Part shown: piece by piece, positions 1 through 9,167 of the stretch
Layout of the letters: every line of letters starts with the position of its first letter
How positions within the stretch are numbered: position 1 is the stretch's first letter
Source of the DNA: Rhizobium sp. L1K21
Lineage (GTDB): Bacteria; Pseudomonadota; Alphaproteobacteria; Rhizobiales; Rhizobiaceae
Direction of reading: 5' to 3'
NCBI RefSeq assembly: GCF_024055895.1
Contig: NZ_JAMXLE010000001.1
Span: forward strand, 2,286,698 to 2,350,697
DNA: 64,000 nt
Notes under the pieces: model-generated
What the model saw: only the letters and a program-made list of their open reading frames with translations
Databases searched by the model: none
Told to the model about the DNA's origin: nothing
Translations under genes and position numbers: made by a program

Positions 1-1343
1 CAGAAATGGCGGCAGGTATCACCGTCAATCGCTGCCTGCTGCATGAACTCGCTGATTGCCTGGTTGCCCGGCAGACCGGAGAGCGGGTTCTGATCCTGCG
101 CGGCCTTGATCTGTTTTTCGCTGATGATCTTGATCAGCGCTTCTGCTGAAATGACACCGGCATAGGTGAGGTTTTCGGTAAGGATGACGCATGCGGTGCG
201 CTCGCCTGCGGAAAAGAGCGACATCATCTTTTCCGCCTTGGTGTCGAGATTGACCACCGGGCAAGGCTCCACGAAACTCGAGACCGTGCGCCCATAATTC
301 TTGTTGTGCAGGAGATCGCGCCCGAAGGGCTGGTAGATCACCTGTTTCAGGCGATGTTCGTGCACGATGCCGCGGGGCTCGCCATTGGCATTGAGAACCG
401 GGAAGTAGCTCTGCATCGGATTGCTGCGAAAAAGATCGAAAAGCGTGTCGACAGGATCGTTTTCGTAGACGGTCGGCAGTTCCTGCACCGTTTTGCGGAT
501 CAAAAGTTCATCCAGCGAGGCGGTTGTGCGGTTTCTGCGTCCGACCTCGCGCAGATAGCTGTAGCTGGGTGCCACATTACTGACGCTGGTGGAGGGCTCT
601 GCAATGAAGAAGCCCTGGACGAAATCGAGACCAAGCTCCTTGGCCACGATGAACTCGCTTTCCGTCTCCACGCCCTCGCCGATGACGCGCACGCCGAGAA
701 CATGGCAGGCTTCGGCCACGCTTTTCACCAGATGGCGGCTGCGGGCGTTGGTATCGATACCAGAGATGAAGTGACGATCGATCTTCAGATAGTCGATCTC
801 GAAATCGTTCAGCAACCTCCATTCTGCCGCGCCAGTGCCGAAATCATCAAGCGCCAGCCTGAAGCCAAGCTTGCGGGCGCGGCTCAGGACTGCGGAAAGG
901 TCGGCGGTCCGGGTGGCATCGCTGCGTTCGGAAAGCTCAAAGCAGATCGAGGATGGCGGGACTTTATTGCGCTCGAGATGCGGCAGCAGCCGCTCCATCA
1001 ACTCCGCGCCCTGCGGCAGCAGACGGTTGTCGAGATTGAGGAAGAGCGTTTTCGATTGATAGCCCGGCAGGGTCGTGAATTTCGCAAGCGCCCGTGAGGT
1101 CAGCAGATATTCCAGCCGCTGAAGATCGCCGTTCAAGGCAAACATGTCGAGCAGATCATGTGGCCCAGAAAAACCCAACTGGTCGAACCCGCGCATGAGG
1201 GATTCATGGCCATAGGTTTCGCCAGACACCGTTTCGACGATCGGTTGAAAGGCGATATCGATTGCTAGTTTGGCAAGCGGAAAAATATCCGGTTCATGGG
1301 GCGCGCTTTCAGGCCCCTGAGACAATGCAAAAGCTTTAAACAC
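1..1343 (-). CDS. EAL-domain c-di-GMP phosphodiesterase with CBS pair and start of a GGDEF domain (partial)
   Basis: The reading frame runs off the left edge, so the C-terminus is missing. The N-terminal EAL domain (about residues 27-270) keeps the expected catalytic set: ExLxR as ESLMR near residue 47, the asparagine in LFLNLDN, DDFGTG, the lysine in LKIDR, and EGVE. It should therefore hydrolyse cyclic di-GMP. It is followed by about 130 residues that read like two CBS modules, and then by SGLPGN, the usual opening of a GGDEF domain, just before the window ends. The start is a GTG at 1343 with GGGGTG about 8 nt upstream; no in-frame ATG lies earlier. EAL-CBS-GGDEF is a recognised order in proteobacterial regulators. 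Whether the GGDEF part is active cannot be seen. Confidence 0.85.
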   Translation of the reverse strand, partial: MFKAFALSQGPESAPHEPDIFPLAKLAIDIAFQPIVETVSGETYGHESLMRGFDQLGFSGPHDLLDMFALNGDLQRLEYLLTSRALAKFTTLPGYQSKTLFLNLDNRLLPQGAELMERLLPHLERNKVPPSSICFELSERSDATRTADLSAVLSRARKLGFRLALDDFGTGAAEWRLLNDFEIDYLKIDRHFISGIDTNARSRHLVKSVAEACHVLGVRVIGEGVETESEFIVAKELGLDFVQGFFIAEPSTSVSNVAPSYSYLREVGRRNRTTASLDELLIRKTVQELPTVYENDPVDTLFDLFRSNPMQSYFPVLNANGEPRGIVHEHRLKQVIYQPFGRDLLHNKNYGRTVSSFVEPCPVVNLDTKAEKMMSLFSAGERTACVILTENLTYAGVISAEALIKIISEKQIKAAQDQNPLSGLPGNQAISEFMQQAAIDGDTCRHF

Positions 1344-1511
1344 AATACACCCCAATACTTTATGCCTTGCGCACATCTAAGCCCCGAAAAATTCACAAAC
1401 CCTGAATCGGGCGTGACAGTTTGATGACATTTTGGCTGCTGGCCTGAACGATCCTTGCGGGACGCATTAGCCAAAGAGGTGCCGGGCCGGATTGCGCTAT
1501 TGTCAATTTTT

Positions 1512-1543
1512 TTATTGATTGATGAGTCAATCAAAAATATACT
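1512..1543 (+). promoter_or_regulatory. bet operon promoter overlapped by a BetI operator palindrome
   Basis: TTGATTGA (1515-1522), a 4-nt spacer and TCAATCAA (1527-1534) form a perfect 8-bp inverted repeat. A -35-like TTGATT at 1515-1520 and a -10-like TATACT at 1538-1543 are 17 bp apart, so the palindrome covers the -35 and most of the spacer. This suits repression by the TetR-family BetI, encoded immediately downstream. The predicted transcript start is near 1550, leaving a short leader with AAGGGA before the ATG at 1567. BetI autoregulation relieved by choline is known in other bacteria; the assignment here is inference. Confidence 0.75.
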
Positions 1544-1566
1544 GCCTTCAACCAAGGGACAATTTT

Positions 1567-2169
1567 ATGCCGAAAGTGGGAATGGAACCGGTGCGCCGAA
1601 AGGCCCTGGTTGATGCTGCGTTGAAAGCAATCGGCGACCACGGCACGCTGTCCGTGAGCATGCAGGAGATTGCCCGCAGCGCCGGTGTTTCGCCCGCGCT
1701 GGCGTTCCATTATTTCGGCTCCAAAGACCAGCTTTTGCTGGCGACCATGCGCAGCCTGCTCAAACAATTGACGCAGGCCACCATTCGCGGATTGAGCGCT
1801 GCGCAGACGCCGCGCGCCCGGGTGAGCGCCATTATCGGCGCGTCGCTGGAGGCCGAACAGTTCACCGCCGCGACAATTTCGGCATGGCTGGCTTTCTATG
1901 TCGAGGCGCAGCGCTCTTCTGAGACGCGGCGGCTGTTGACCATTTATGCAAGCCGGTTGAATTCCAATCTTGTCCACGCTCTCAAGCCGCTTTGCAGCGA
2001 GATGCAGGCAGCGCTGATTGCCGAAGGTGCGGCGGCCATGATTGACGGACTTTACATTCGCCAGGCGCTGAATGCCGGTGCAACCGATGTGGCCGGCGCG
2101 CGGGCACTGGTGGAAAATTACGTATCAATGCAACTCACTCAGACGCTGGGAGGCACGACCGCATCATGA
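1567..2169 (+). CDS. betI: Choline-responsive transcriptional repressor BetI
   Basis: TetR-family regulator of 200 residues, the usual BetI length. The N-terminus MPKVGMEPVRR is close to the BetI signature, and the helix-turn-helix spans about residues 29-50, ending in FHYFGSKDQLL. It should repress choline uptake and oxidation genes until choline is present. The ATG at 1567 is chosen over an in-frame codon at 1519 because it has AAGGGA about 10 nt upstream, matches the family start, and the upstream option would lie inside the promoter. The stop overlaps the betC start (ATGA at 2166-2169), indicating translational coupling. Confidence 0.93.
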   Translation: MPKVGMEPVRRKALVDAALKAIGDHGTLSVSMQEIARSAGVSPALAFHYFGSKDQLLLATMRSLLKQLTQATIRGLSAAQTPRARVSAIIGASLEAEQFTAATISAWLAFYVEAQRSSETRRLLTIYASRLNSNLVHALKPLCSEMQAALIAEGAAAMIDGLYIRQALNAGATDVAGARALVENYVSMQLTQTLGGTTAS

Positions 2170-3695
2170 CACAAGGCAAGCCGAATATTCTCATCATCAT
2201 GGTCGACCAGCTGAACGGGACATTATTTCCCGATGGTCCAGCCGATTTTCTGCATGTGCCGCACCTGAAGGAGCTGGCTGAACGGGCAGCTCGGTTCAAG
2301 AACAACTACACCTCTTCGCCGCTTTGCGCCCCTGCCCGTGCCTCCTTCATGGCGGGGCAATTGCCGAGCCGCACGCGCGTCTATGACAATGCGGCCGAAT
2401 ATGCCTCGTCGATCCCCACCTATGCGCATCACTTGCGCAATGCCGGCTATTACACCTGCCTTTCCGGCAAGATGCATTTTGTCGGCCCTGATCAGTTGCA
2501 TGGTTTTGAAGAGCGGCTGACGACGGATATCTATCCCGCCGATTTCGGCTGGACGCCGGATTACCGCAAGCCCGGGGAGCGGATCGACTGGTGGTATCAC
2601 AATCTAGGTTCGGTGACCGGAGCCGGTGTCGCGGAAATTTCCAACCAGATGGAATATGACGACGAGGTCGCTTTCCTCGCCCAGCAGAAGCTCTATCAGC
2701 TTTCCCGCGAGAACGACGATCAAGAGCGCCGTCCGTGGTGCGTGACGGTCTCGTTTACCCATCCGCACGACCCTTATGTTGCGCGCAGGACATTCTGGGA
2801 TCTCTACGAGAATTGCGAGCATCTGGAGCCGACCGTTCCGGCCATTCCCTATGAGGAACAGGATGCACATGGCAAGCGCCTTCTGCATTCCTTCGACTAT
2901 CAGGCCTTCGACATTACGGACGAGAATATTCGCCGCTCACGCCGCGCTTACTACGCCAATATTTCCTATCTGGACGAGAAGGTTGGCGCGCTGATCGACA
3001 CGCTGAAGCGCACGCGCATGTATGACAATACAATCATTGTCTTCTGCTCAGACCATGGCGATATGCTGGGTGAGCGCGGCCTGTGGTTCAAGATGAGCTT
3101 CTACGAAGGCTCGGCGCGCGTACCGCTGATGATTGCCGGTCCGGGCGTTGGCGCGGGGTTGCACGAAGCGCCGGTGTCGAACCTTGATATCACCCCGACA
3201 GTCTGCGATCTCGCCGGCGTTTCCATGGATGCGGTCAAGCCCTGGACGGATGGCGAAAGCCTGGTGCCGGTGATCAACGGCGGAGCGCGCATCTCGCCGG
3301 TTCTGATGGAATATGCCGCTGAAGGCTCCTATGCGCCGATGGTCTGCATCCGCGAAGGCCAGTGGAAATACGTGCATTGCGCCCTCGATCCGGACCAGCT
3401 TTTCGATCTGGAATCGGACCCGAACGAGTTGAACAATCTGGCCGAGGAACCGATTTTCGAAGGTGTGCTGGCCGATTTCGCCGCCAAGCGCCGCGCGCGC
3501 TGGGACATGGCGCAATTTGATGCCGACGTGCGCGAAAGCCAGGCGCGCCGCTGGGTGGTTTATCCCGCACTGCGCAACGGCTCCTATTTCCCGTGGGACT
3601 ACCAGCCGCTGCAGCTCGCCTCAGAGCGCTACATGCGCAACCACATGAATCTCGACACGCTCGAAAACGACAAACGCTACCCAAGGGGTGAATGA
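2166..3695 (+). CDS. betC: Choline-sulfatase
   Basis: Hydrolyses choline-O-sulfate to choline and sulfate in the cytoplasm, feeding choline into glycine-betaine synthesis. The 509-residue protein starts with the metal-binding IMVDQ segment and carries the sulfatase signature CAPAR at residues 54-58; Cys54 would be converted to formylglycine. [11 protein letters not shown] further on supplies another part of the metal site. Length and gene order betI-betC-betB agree with rhizobial choline-sulfatases. It overlaps betI by 4 nt and betB by 3-4 nt. No signal peptide is visible, consistent with cytoplasmic action. Confidence 0.95.
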   Translation: MTQGKPNILIIMVDQLNGTLFPDGPADFLHVPHLKELAERAARFKNNYTSSPLCAPARASFMAGQLPSRTRVYDNAAEYASSIPTYAHHLRNAGYYTCLSGKMHFVGPDQLHGFEERLTTDIYPADFGWTPDYRKPGERIDWWYHNLGSVTGAGVAEISNQMEYDDEVAFLAQQKLYQLSRENDDQERRPWCVTVSFTHPHDPYVARRTFWDLYENCEHLEPTVPAIPYEEQDAHGKRLLHSFDYQAFDITDENIRRSRRAYYANISYLDEKVGALIDTLKRTRMYDNTIIVFCSDHGDMLGERGLWFKMSFYEGSARVPLMIAGPGVGAGLHEAPVSNLDITPTVCDLAGVSMDAVKPWTDGESLVPVINGGARISPVLMEYAAEGSYAPMVCIREGQWKYVHCALDPDQLFDLESDPNELNNLAEEPIFEGVLADFAAKRRARWDMAQFDADVRESQARRWVVYPALRNGSYFPWDYQPLQLASERYMRNHMNLDTLENDKRYPRGE

Positions 3696-5158
3696 TGAAA
3701 GCTCAACCCAAAGCCAGCCATTTCATTGATGGCGACTATGTAGAAGACACTGCAGGCACGGTGATCGAATGCGTTTACCCGGCCACCGGCGAAGTGATTG
3801 CCCGCCTGCATGCCGCGACACCTGCCATCGTGGAAAAGGCAGTTGCCTCGGCGAAAGCGGCGCAGACAGAATGGGCCAAGATGAGCCCGACCGCGCGCGG
3901 GCGCATTCTCTACAAAGCCTCGCAGATCATGCGGGAGCGCAACCGCGAACTTTCAGAACTGGAAACGCTCGACACCGGCAAGCCGATCCAGGAGACCATC
4001 GTGGCCGACCCGACATCGGGGGCGGATTCGCTTGAGTTTTTCGGCGGCGTTGCCCCGGCGGCCCTCAATGGCGAGCAGATTCCGCTGGGTGGCGACTGGG
4101 CTTATACCAAACGCATTCCGCTGGGCGTCGTTCTTGGCATTGGGGCTTGGAACTATCCGCAGCAGATTTGCTGCTGGAAGGCCGCCCCTGCCCTGGTGGC
4201 TGGCAATGCGATGGTGTTCAAGCCGTCTGAAAACACGCCGCTGGGTGCACTTAAGATTGCCGAAATCTTGATTGAAGCCGGTTTGCCAAAGGGTCTGTTC
4301 AACGTGGTCCAGGGCGACCGGGACACCGGGCCGCTGCTCGTCAATCATCCTGACATTGCCAAGGTGACGCTCACCGGCTCCGTGCCGACGGGCCGCAAGG
4401 TCGCGGGCGCTGCCGCCGGCCAGATGAAACATGTGACCATGGAGCTTGGCGGCAAATCGCCGATGATCGTATTTGACGATGCCGATATTGAAAGCGCGAT
4501 TTCCGGTGCCATGCTCGGCAATTTCTATTCCTCGGGCCAGATCTGCTCCAACGGCACGCGCGTCTTCATCCAGAAGGGGATCAAGGACAAATTTCTCGCC
4601 CGGCTAAAGGAGCGCACCGAGGCGATCATCATGGGCGACCCGATGGATGAGGCAACCCATCTTGGTCCGCTGGTCAACAAGGCGCAGCAGGAAAAGGTTC
4701 TCTGTTATATCGAGAAGGGAAAGGCTGAAGGTGCAACCCTTTTGACCGGTGGAGGCATTCCGAACCACGTCTCTTCCGAAGGCTGCTTCGTCCAGCCGAC
4801 CGTGTTTGCCGATGTGACCGATGGCATGACAATCGCGCGGGAAGAGATTTTTGGCCCCGTTATGTGCGTTCTCGATTTCGACAGCGAAGACGAGGTAATC
4901 GCGCGTGCCAATGCCACCGAATTCGGCCTGGCAGGCGGCGTCTTCACCGCCGACATGACCCGCGCACACCGGGTGGTGGATCAGCTGGAAGCAGGAACGG
5001 TGTGGATCAACACCTACAATCTCTGCCCGGTAGAAATCCCCTTCGGCGGCGTCAAGCAATCCGGTTTCGGGCGCGAAAACTCGCTCGCCGCGATCCATCA
5101 TTTCAGTGAAATCAAGACGGTTTATGTGGGCATGGGCCCGTGTGAAGCGCCTTATTGA
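3692..5158 (+). CDS. betB: Betaine aldehyde dehydrogenase
   Basis: NAD(P)-dependent oxidation of betaine aldehyde to glycine betaine, the last step of osmoprotectant synthesis from choline. The 488-residue ALDH-fold protein has the general-base glutamate in MELGGKSP (about residue 251) and the catalytic cysteine in GQICSNGTR (about residue 285), the spacing expected for BADH. Two consecutive ATG codons (3692, 3695) could start translation; both overlap the betC stop. Downstream the operon is broken by repeat 5180-5290 and an opposite-strand toxin-antitoxin pair before betA. Confidence 0.95.
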   Translation: MMKAQPKASHFIDGDYVEDTAGTVIECVYPATGEVIARLHAATPAIVEKAVASAKAAQTEWAKMSPTARGRILYKASQIMRERNRELSELETLDTGKPIQETIVADPTSGADSLEFFGGVAPAALNGEQIPLGGDWAYTKRIPLGVVLGIGAWNYPQQICCWKAAPALVAGNAMVFKPSENTPLGALKIAEILIEAGLPKGLFNVVQGDRDTGPLLVNHPDIAKVTLTGSVPTGRKVAGAAAGQMKHVTMELGGKSPMIVFDDADIESAISGAMLGNFYSSGQICSNGTRVFIQKGIKDKFLARLKERTEAIIMGDPMDEATHLGPLVNKAQQEKVLCYIEKGKAEGATLLTGGGIPNHVSSEGCFVQPTVFADVTDGMTIAREEIFGPVMCVLDFDSEDEVIARANATEFGLAGGVFTADMTRAHRVVDQLEAGTVWINTYNLCPVEIPFGGVKQSGFGRENSLAAIHHFSEIKTVYVGMGPCEAPY

Positions 5159-5179
5159 GTTTGTGGAATTGGTGCAAAG

Positions 5180-5290
5180 CCCCTCATCCGGCCTTCGGCC
5201 ACCTCTCCCCGTCAAACGGGGAGAAGGGGCAAGCGGAGACTGCAATCGTCCCCTCTTTCTGCCGGCGGGGAGAGGGCGAGTATGAGGGGC
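5180..5290. repeat. Palindromic intergenic repeat (REP/MITE-like)
   Basis: The element is bounded by inverted ends, GCCCCTCATCC on the left and ATGAGGGGC on the right. It contains inner hairpins such as CTCCCCGTCAAACGGGGAG. It belongs with the other C/T-rich palindromic elements in the window (27741-27853, 29503-29617), sharing the CCCCTCATCCG block. It sits directly after betB and before the toxin-antitoxin pair. Rhizobiales genomes carry several such short palindromic families, but the family name was not verified. Confidence 0.65.
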
Positions 5291-5383
5291 AACGTGAAGA
5301 ACGAGAGAGAGGAAATGCTCCCCAGCATAGATAAAACCCGAAATGCGTCTGGGAAAGCTGCGGCAATAGCCCGCGGGTTCAGC

Positions 5384-5734
5384 TCAAACCACGAGATCGT
5401 CGAGATCGACCTTCAGAGCGGTCGCGATGCGCTTGAGTACGTCGACGGAACCGGTCTTCTTGCCGTTTTCGATATCGGAAAGATGCGGTTGCGAAATGCC
5501 GGCCACCGCTGCCAGTTCCGTCATCGTCATGCCGCGGTATTTGCGGAAGACCCGAACCGGGTTTTGACCATTCGCGCGTGCCTCCACGATCTCCCAAGGC
5601 CACGTTTCCTCTCCGGCCTGAACGCGAGCCAGAACGGCCTGAGCCTTCAAGCCGTCGATGAGGTCTTCAAAATCATCTTCGCTAAGAAGAACGTAATTCT
5701 TGCCGTCGAGGGTAATTTTCTGGATGTCGCCCAT
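5384..5734 (-). CDS. Xre-family antitoxin
   Basis: Small 116-residue protein with an N-terminal segment (about 1-60) likely to bind toxin and a C-terminal Cro/CI helix-turn-helix (about 70-110: MTMTELAAVAGISQPHLSDIENG). It is the second gene of a two-gene cassette. AAGGAA at the end of the toxin gene is its ribosome-binding site, and the ATG lies 6 nt after the toxin stop. It should neutralise the RelE-type toxin and, with it, repress the cassette promoter. It lies antisense to the bet operon. Function is inferred from fold and partner; toxin-first order is like higBA systems. Confidence 0.82.
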   Translation of the reverse strand: MGDIQKITLDGKNYVLLSEDDFEDLIDGLKAQAVLARVQAGEETWPWEIVEARANGQNPVRVFRKYRGMTMTELAAVAGISQPHLSDIENGKKTGSVDVLKRIATALKVDLDDLVV

Positions 5735-5740
5735 AATTTG

Positions 5741-5986
5741 CTATTCCTTGTAAATGCCGCCGCGCGGTCCAACCTCTACGATAAAAACGATGATCCCATT
5801 GTCATCGATGATGATGCGGTCCTGGCCGACTCGAATCCTATAAAGGTCGGAACCGACCAGCTTCTTGATATCAACGCGCTCGCCACGCGCATAAGCATTA
5901 ATCTTGGCGACAATCGCCTGTTTTCGTTTCGGCTGCATCTTCTGCAGCACCTTGTCGGCCTCTTTCGAAACGATGATCTTCTTCAT
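5741..5986 (-). CDS. RelE/ParE-family toxin
   Basis: About 81 residues (KKIIVSKEADKVLQKM ... LYRIRVGQDRIIID ... EVGPRGGIY), a compact RelE/ParE fold with the usual basic helix and the YRIRVG strand. Members inhibit translation or gyrase; which applies cannot be told from sequence. The ATG at 5986 is preferred to an in-frame GTG at 6031 because it matches family length and because the palindrome at 5995-6011 would otherwise be coding. There is no clear ribosome-binding site; the predicted transcript start coincides with the ATG, so a leaderless message is possible. It pairs with the Xre gene at 5384. Confidence 0.8.
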   Translation of the reverse strand: MKKIIVSKEADKVLQKMQPKRKQAIVAKINAYARGERVDIKKLVGSDLYRIRVGQDRIIIDDNGIIVFIVEVGPRGGIYKE

Positions 5987-5992
5987 GCTGAA

Positions 5993-6021
5993 AATATAGC
6001 ACAGAGCTATACTCTCGGCAA
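5993..6021 (-). promoter_or_regulatory. Toxin-antitoxin promoter with operator palindrome
   Basis: On the minus strand TTGCCG (6016-6021) and TATATT (5993-5998) are separated by 17 nt. A perfect 6-bp inverted repeat, TATAGC/GCTATA with a 5-nt centre, lies at 5995-6011 and covers the -10 region. This is the expected design for autorepression by an Xre antitoxin or toxin-antitoxin complex. The predicted start point falls at or next to the toxin ATG (5986). Confidence 0.6.
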
Positions 6022-6060
6022 CCTTAACCACATATACAACCTATCCAGAGGTCTTTCCCT

Positions 6061-7716
6061 ATGACCATGCAAGCTGATTACGTCATCGTCGGTTCGGGTT
6101 CTGCCGGCTCCGCACTCGCTTACCGTTTGTCGGAAGACGGCAAGAACTCCGTTCTCGTGCTGGAATATGGCGGGTCGGATGCTGGGCCGTTCATTCAGAT
6201 GCCGGCGGCTCTCGCCTGGCCGATGAGCATGAAGATGTACAATTGGGGCTACCTCTCCGAGCCGGAACCGAACCTCAACAATCGCCGCATTACCGCTCCG
6301 CGCGGCAAGGTGATTGGCGGGTCGTCTTCCATCAACGGCATGGTCTATGTGCGCGGCTCCTACGAGGACTATGCGCGCTGGGAGGAGCTGGGGGCGAACG
6401 GCTGGTCCTATGCCGATGTGCTGCCCTATTTCAAGCGCATGGAGACCTCGCATGGTGGGCAGGACGGCTGGCGCGGCACCGACGGGCCGCTGCATGTGCA
6501 ACGTGGCCCGGCGAAAAATCCGCTGGTGCGCGCCTTCGTGGAGGCCGGCAAACAGGCCGGGTTCGAGACGACCGAAGACTATAATGGCGAGAAACAGGAA
6601 GGCTTCGGCCTGATGGAGCAGACGGTCTATCAGGGCCGCCGCTGGTCTGCCGCATCCGCCTATCTGAAACCTGCTTTGAAGCGCGACAATGTGAACCTTT
6701 ATCGCTGTCTTGCACGCAGAATCGTTTTTGAAGGCAAGCGTGCGGTGGGCGTGGAAGTCGAGCGCAACGGCAAGATCGAGATCGTGCGCGCCAACAAGGA
6801 AGTCGTCGTTTCGGCCTCTTCCTTCAACTCGCCAAAGCTTCTCATGCTCTCCGGCATCGGCCCGGCCCAGCATCTGCAGGAAATGGGCATCGAGGTCATT
6901 GCCGACCGTCCGGGCGTGGGCGCAAACCTGCAGGACCACATGGAATATTATTTCCAGCAGGTCTCCACCAAGCCGGTGTCACTCTATTCCTGGTTGCCGT
7001 GGTTCTGGCAGGGGGTCGCCGGTGCGCAGTGGCTTCTTACCAAGTCTGGCCTTGGTTCATCCAACCAGTTTGAAAGCTGTGCCTTCGTGCGGTCGGCCCC
7101 CGGCGTGCGTCAACCGGATATCCAGTTCCACTTTCTCCCCGTTGCGATTTCCTATGACGGCAAGGCGGCGGCCAAGAGCCATGGTTTCCAGGTGCATGTC
7201 GGCTTCAACCACTCAAAGTCGCGCGGCTCGGTGACGCTGCGCTCGCCGGATGTGAAGGATGATCCGGTGATCCGCTTCAACTATATGAGCACGGACGAGG
7301 ATTGGGTGAAATTCCGCCACACAGTACGGCTGACACGCGAAATCTTCGCGCAGAAAGCCTTTGACGAGTTCCGAGGCCCGGAAATCCAGCCCGGCGAAAA
7401 CCGGCAGTCGGATGCCGAGATCGACGAATTCCTGCGCGAACACCTGGAAAGCGCCTACCACCCCTGCGGCACCTGCAAGATGGGCGCGAAAGACGACCCA
7501 ATGGCGGTGGTGGACCCCGATACAAAGGTGATCGGCGTGGAGGGCCTGCGCGTGGCAGACAGCTCCATCTTCCCCCACATCACCTATGGCAACCTGAACG
7601 GCCCCTCGATCATGACCGGCGAAAAAGCCGCCGACCACATCCTCGGCAAGGACCGCCTGCCCCGCTCCAACCATGAGCCCTGGATCAATCCGCGCTGGGA
7701 GGTGAGCGATCGGTGA
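6061..7716 (+). CDS. betA: Choline dehydrogenase
   Basis: FAD-dependent GMC oxidoreductase of 551 residues oxidising choline to betaine aldehyde, usually membrane-associated. The N-terminal dinucleotide fold [18 protein letters not shown] (about 8-25) binds [23 protein letters not shown] is the GMC signature 1 region, and the C-terminal [10 protein letters not shown] carries the active-site histidine. AGAGG lies about 10 nt upstream of ATG 6061; a second in-frame ATG at 6067 is possible. In other rhizobia betA directly follows betB; here about 900 bp with a repeat and an antisense toxin-antitoxin pair intervene, so it may need its own promoter or read-through. Confidence 0.95.
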   Translation: MTMQADYVIVGSGSAGSALAYRLSEDGKNSVLVLEYGGSDAGPFIQMPAALAWPMSMKMYNWGYLSEPEPNLNNRRITAPRGKVIGGSSSINGMVYVRGSYEDYARWEELGANGWSYADVLPYFKRMETSHGGQDGWRGTDGPLHVQRGPAKNPLVRAFVEAGKQAGFETTEDYNGEKQEGFGLMEQTVYQGRRWSAASAYLKPALKRDNVNLYRCLARRIVFEGKRAVGVEVERNGKIEIVRANKEVVVSASSFNSPKLLMLSGIGPAQHLQEMGIEVIADRPGVGANLQDHMEYYFQQVSTKPVSLYSWLPWFWQGVAGAQWLLTKSGLGSSNQFESCAFVRSAPGVRQPDIQFHFLPVAISYDGKAAAKSHGFQVHVGFNHSKSRGSVTLRSPDVKDDPVIRFNYMSTDEDWVKFRHTVRLTREIFAQKAFDEFRGPEIQPGENRQSDAEIDEFLREHLESAYHPCGTCKMGAKDDPMAVVDPDTKVIGVEGLRVADSSIFPHITYGNLNGPSIMTGEKAADHILGKDRLPRSNHEPWINPRWEVSDR

Positions 7717-7809
7717 GATAAGGCGCGGGATGCCCACCAGGCGTCCCGATATGTGCTTTGTGCCTTTTCAAATATGGCAGCTGAAAGCCAGATGTTTTGT
7801 TCAGCAGTG

Positions 7810-7959
7810 CTGGAAAAAGGCTTCGGGCGACTGGTTGACGCCGATATGGAGAAAGAATCAGCGCGACTGAAGGCGCTGCAAACGCAGAAGCAACTGGCTA
7901 TTCAATCACTTTCCATCGCCAACACGCAGCCGAATTCCATCCTGCAACTGTTCCAGTAG
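7810..7959 (+). pseudogene. Flagellin C-terminal domain remnant
   Basis: The frame ending at 7959 encodes GFGRLVDADMEKESARLKAL, then QKQLAIQSLSIANTQPNSIL and LQLFQ. This closely follows the C-terminal D0/D1 helix of rhizobial flagellins (LVDADM..ESARL.ALQTQQQL.IQ.LSIAN, ending in LFQ or LFR). In-frame sequence upstream of about 7810 does not look like flagellin, and no N-terminal domain is present within the window. It is most simply a relic left by recombination or deletion. An in-frame ATG at 7774 or another start could still make a short protein, but a lone C-terminal helix should not form a filament. Confidence 0.7.
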
Positions 7960-8019
7960 TGCGGCCTGAGACTGCCTATGGAACAACGTATGGGGTGTGC
8001 GCTGAATACCGCTTCGTAT

Positions 8020-8241
8020 TCACTTTTTGCGTGAACGCGCCGGCTTTTTGGCTTGGTCGGGAGCTGCGGCGGCCAGTTCTGCGTCGCGGGCTTCGCGCAG
8101 CTCGCGAAGACGTTCTGTCTTCTTGTCGCGCTGCGCATTTTCCTTGGCGACAATCTGCCGTGCGGCGTAATCGATGGCTGACGCCTTGTCGCTGGCAGAG
8201 AGTCTGCCAGGCTTGAAAAACGCTTCTTTGGTCATGATCAT
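8020..8241 (-). CDS. Small basic conserved hypothetical protein
   Basis: A 73-residue, highly charged protein (MIMTKEAFFKPG ... Lys/Arg-rich tail ARSRKK) with a predicted central helix KKTERLRELREARDAELAA. No family is recognised. It is the last gene of a three-gene run after the S21 gene at 8274-8510, 32 nt downstream of it and on the same strand, so it is probably co-transcribed. A GGAGG-like site (plus strand ACCTCC near 8251) precedes the start. The composition suggests a nucleic-acid- or ribosome-associated protein, which is only inference. Confidence 0.6.
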   Translation of the reverse strand: MIMTKEAFFKPGRLSASDKASAIDYAARQIVAKENAQRDKKTERLRELREARDAELAAAAPDQAKKPARSRKK

Positions 8242-8273
8242 GGTGACCTCCTTGGAAAGGAATGCCGCGGGCC

Positions 8274-8510
8274 TCAGCGTGGCCGGGCGGCTTTCTTCGG
8301 GGCTGGCAGAAGACCTTCGCGCTGCATCTTCTTTCTTGCCAGCTTGCGATGACGCCGAATGGATTCGGCTTCTTCTCTGTTGCGCTTCTCCGACGGCTTT
8401 TCAAAAGCACGCCGTGCGCGCATTTCGCGAAAGATACCTTCGCGCTGCATTTTCTTTTTCAGGACGCGGAGCGCCTGATCGATATTGTTGTCGCGTACTA
8501 AAACCTGCAA
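8274..8510 (-). CDS. rpsU: 30S ribosomal protein bS21
   Basis: A 78-residue protein beginning [20 protein letters not shown] with the [24 protein letters not shown] core, typical of S21. It binds the 30S platform near the anti-Shine-Dalgarno and helps translation initiation. The C-terminal tail is basic ([19 protein letters not shown]). It begins directly after a small hypothetical gene (8512-8847) and is followed by another (8020-8241). The position between these genes and cspA suggests a growth- or cold-responsive unit. Confidence 0.95.
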   Translation of the reverse strand: MQVLVRDNNIDQALRVLKKKMQREGIFREMRARRAFEKPSEKRNREEAESIRRHRKLARKKMQREGLLPAPKKAARPR

Positions 8511-8511
8511 A

Positions 8512-8847
8512 TTATCTCCTTGACCGGCGTTCGCCGCTATTGCGTGTTCTGATCGTGTTGATATTCACCCAACTTGGTGCTGGATTGTGTGTCGCAACGC
8601 CTGCGCTGCCATCGGCATCAGCCGCTTGCGAGGCATCAGCCGCTTGAGCGGCCGGGGCTTCGATATCGTCATGGGCCACGGTGCGGTCGAAATTTTCTTC
8701 GTCCAACCTCACCCGGTAGCGCACATGGCCATGCGTTTCGGCGGGCTGAACGGCGACGATGCGAGCGCTTCCCTTGAACTCAACCCGCCCCAGCGTACGG
8801 GGCTTCAAGACAATTAAGTCACCGGGATGGAAATGCGGAGTAGTCAT
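8512..8847 (-). CDS. Small conserved hypothetical protein upstream of rpsU
   Basis: 111 residues. The N-terminal half ([29 protein letters not shown] ... [14 protein letters not shown]) is beta-rich and has a short SH3/KOW-like feel. It is followed by an Ala/Asp-rich linker and an Arg-rich tail ([12 protein letters not shown]). No family was recognised. ATG 8847 is chosen over an in-frame TTG at 8859 because GGAG sits 7 nt upstream of the ATG. The stop lies 1 nt before the rpsU start, so the two are probably translated from one message. A role linked to translation is inference from position. Confidence 0.6.
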   Translation of the reverse strand: MTTPHFHPGDLIVLKPRTLGRVEFKGSARIVAVQPAETHGHVRYRVRLDEENFDRTVAHDDIEAPAAQAADASQAADADGSAGVATHNPAPSWVNINTIRTRNSGERRSRR

Positions 8848-8865
8848 GAAAGTCTCCAATGGCCC

Positions 8866-8896
8866 AAAAACAAAAAGGCCGGGATTGCCCCCGACC
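8866..8896 (-). terminator. Rho-independent terminator of cspA
   Basis: On the minus strand a 7-bp stem (GGTCGGG pairing with CCCGGCC, one G-U pair) around the loop GGCAAT is followed by a T-rich run (TTTTTGTTTTT, 8866-8876). It lies between the cspA stop and the next gene. Confidence 0.85.
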
Positions 8897-8957
8897 TCTC
8901 AACGTTACTCAGCCTGGCTGCCAGTACATCCGTGGTCAGCGCTGGCGAATAACAAAC

Positions 8958-9167
8958 TTATGCGGCCTGCAGATTGTCAGCCGAATTTTTGCCGGACTTC
9001 TTGTCGCGGACAATGTCGTAGCTGATCTTCTGACCGTCGTTCAGCGAACGCATGCCAGCGCGCTCAACAGCAGAGATGTGGACGAAAACGTCCGCAGCGC
9101 CGTCGTCAGGTTGAATAAATCCGAAGCCTTTTGTGGAATTAAACCACTTCACTGTACCAGTGTTCAT
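8958..9167 (-). CDS. cspA: Cold-shock protein (CspA family)
   Basis: A 69-residue single cold-shock domain with RNP1 KGFGFIQPD and RNP2 DVFVHISAV, an OB fold that binds single-stranded RNA/DNA and melts mRNA structure. The start [16 protein letters not shown] is canonical, with AAAGGAAA upstream of the ATG at 9167. A long untranslated leader (about 120 nt to the predicted start near 9289) is typical of temperature-regulated csp mRNAs. A strong terminator follows at 8866-8896, so it is likely monocistronic. Confidence 0.95.
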   Translation of the reverse strand: MNTGTVKWFNSTKGFGFIQPDDGAADVFVHISAVERAGMRSLNDGQKISYDIVRDKKSGKNSADNLQAA

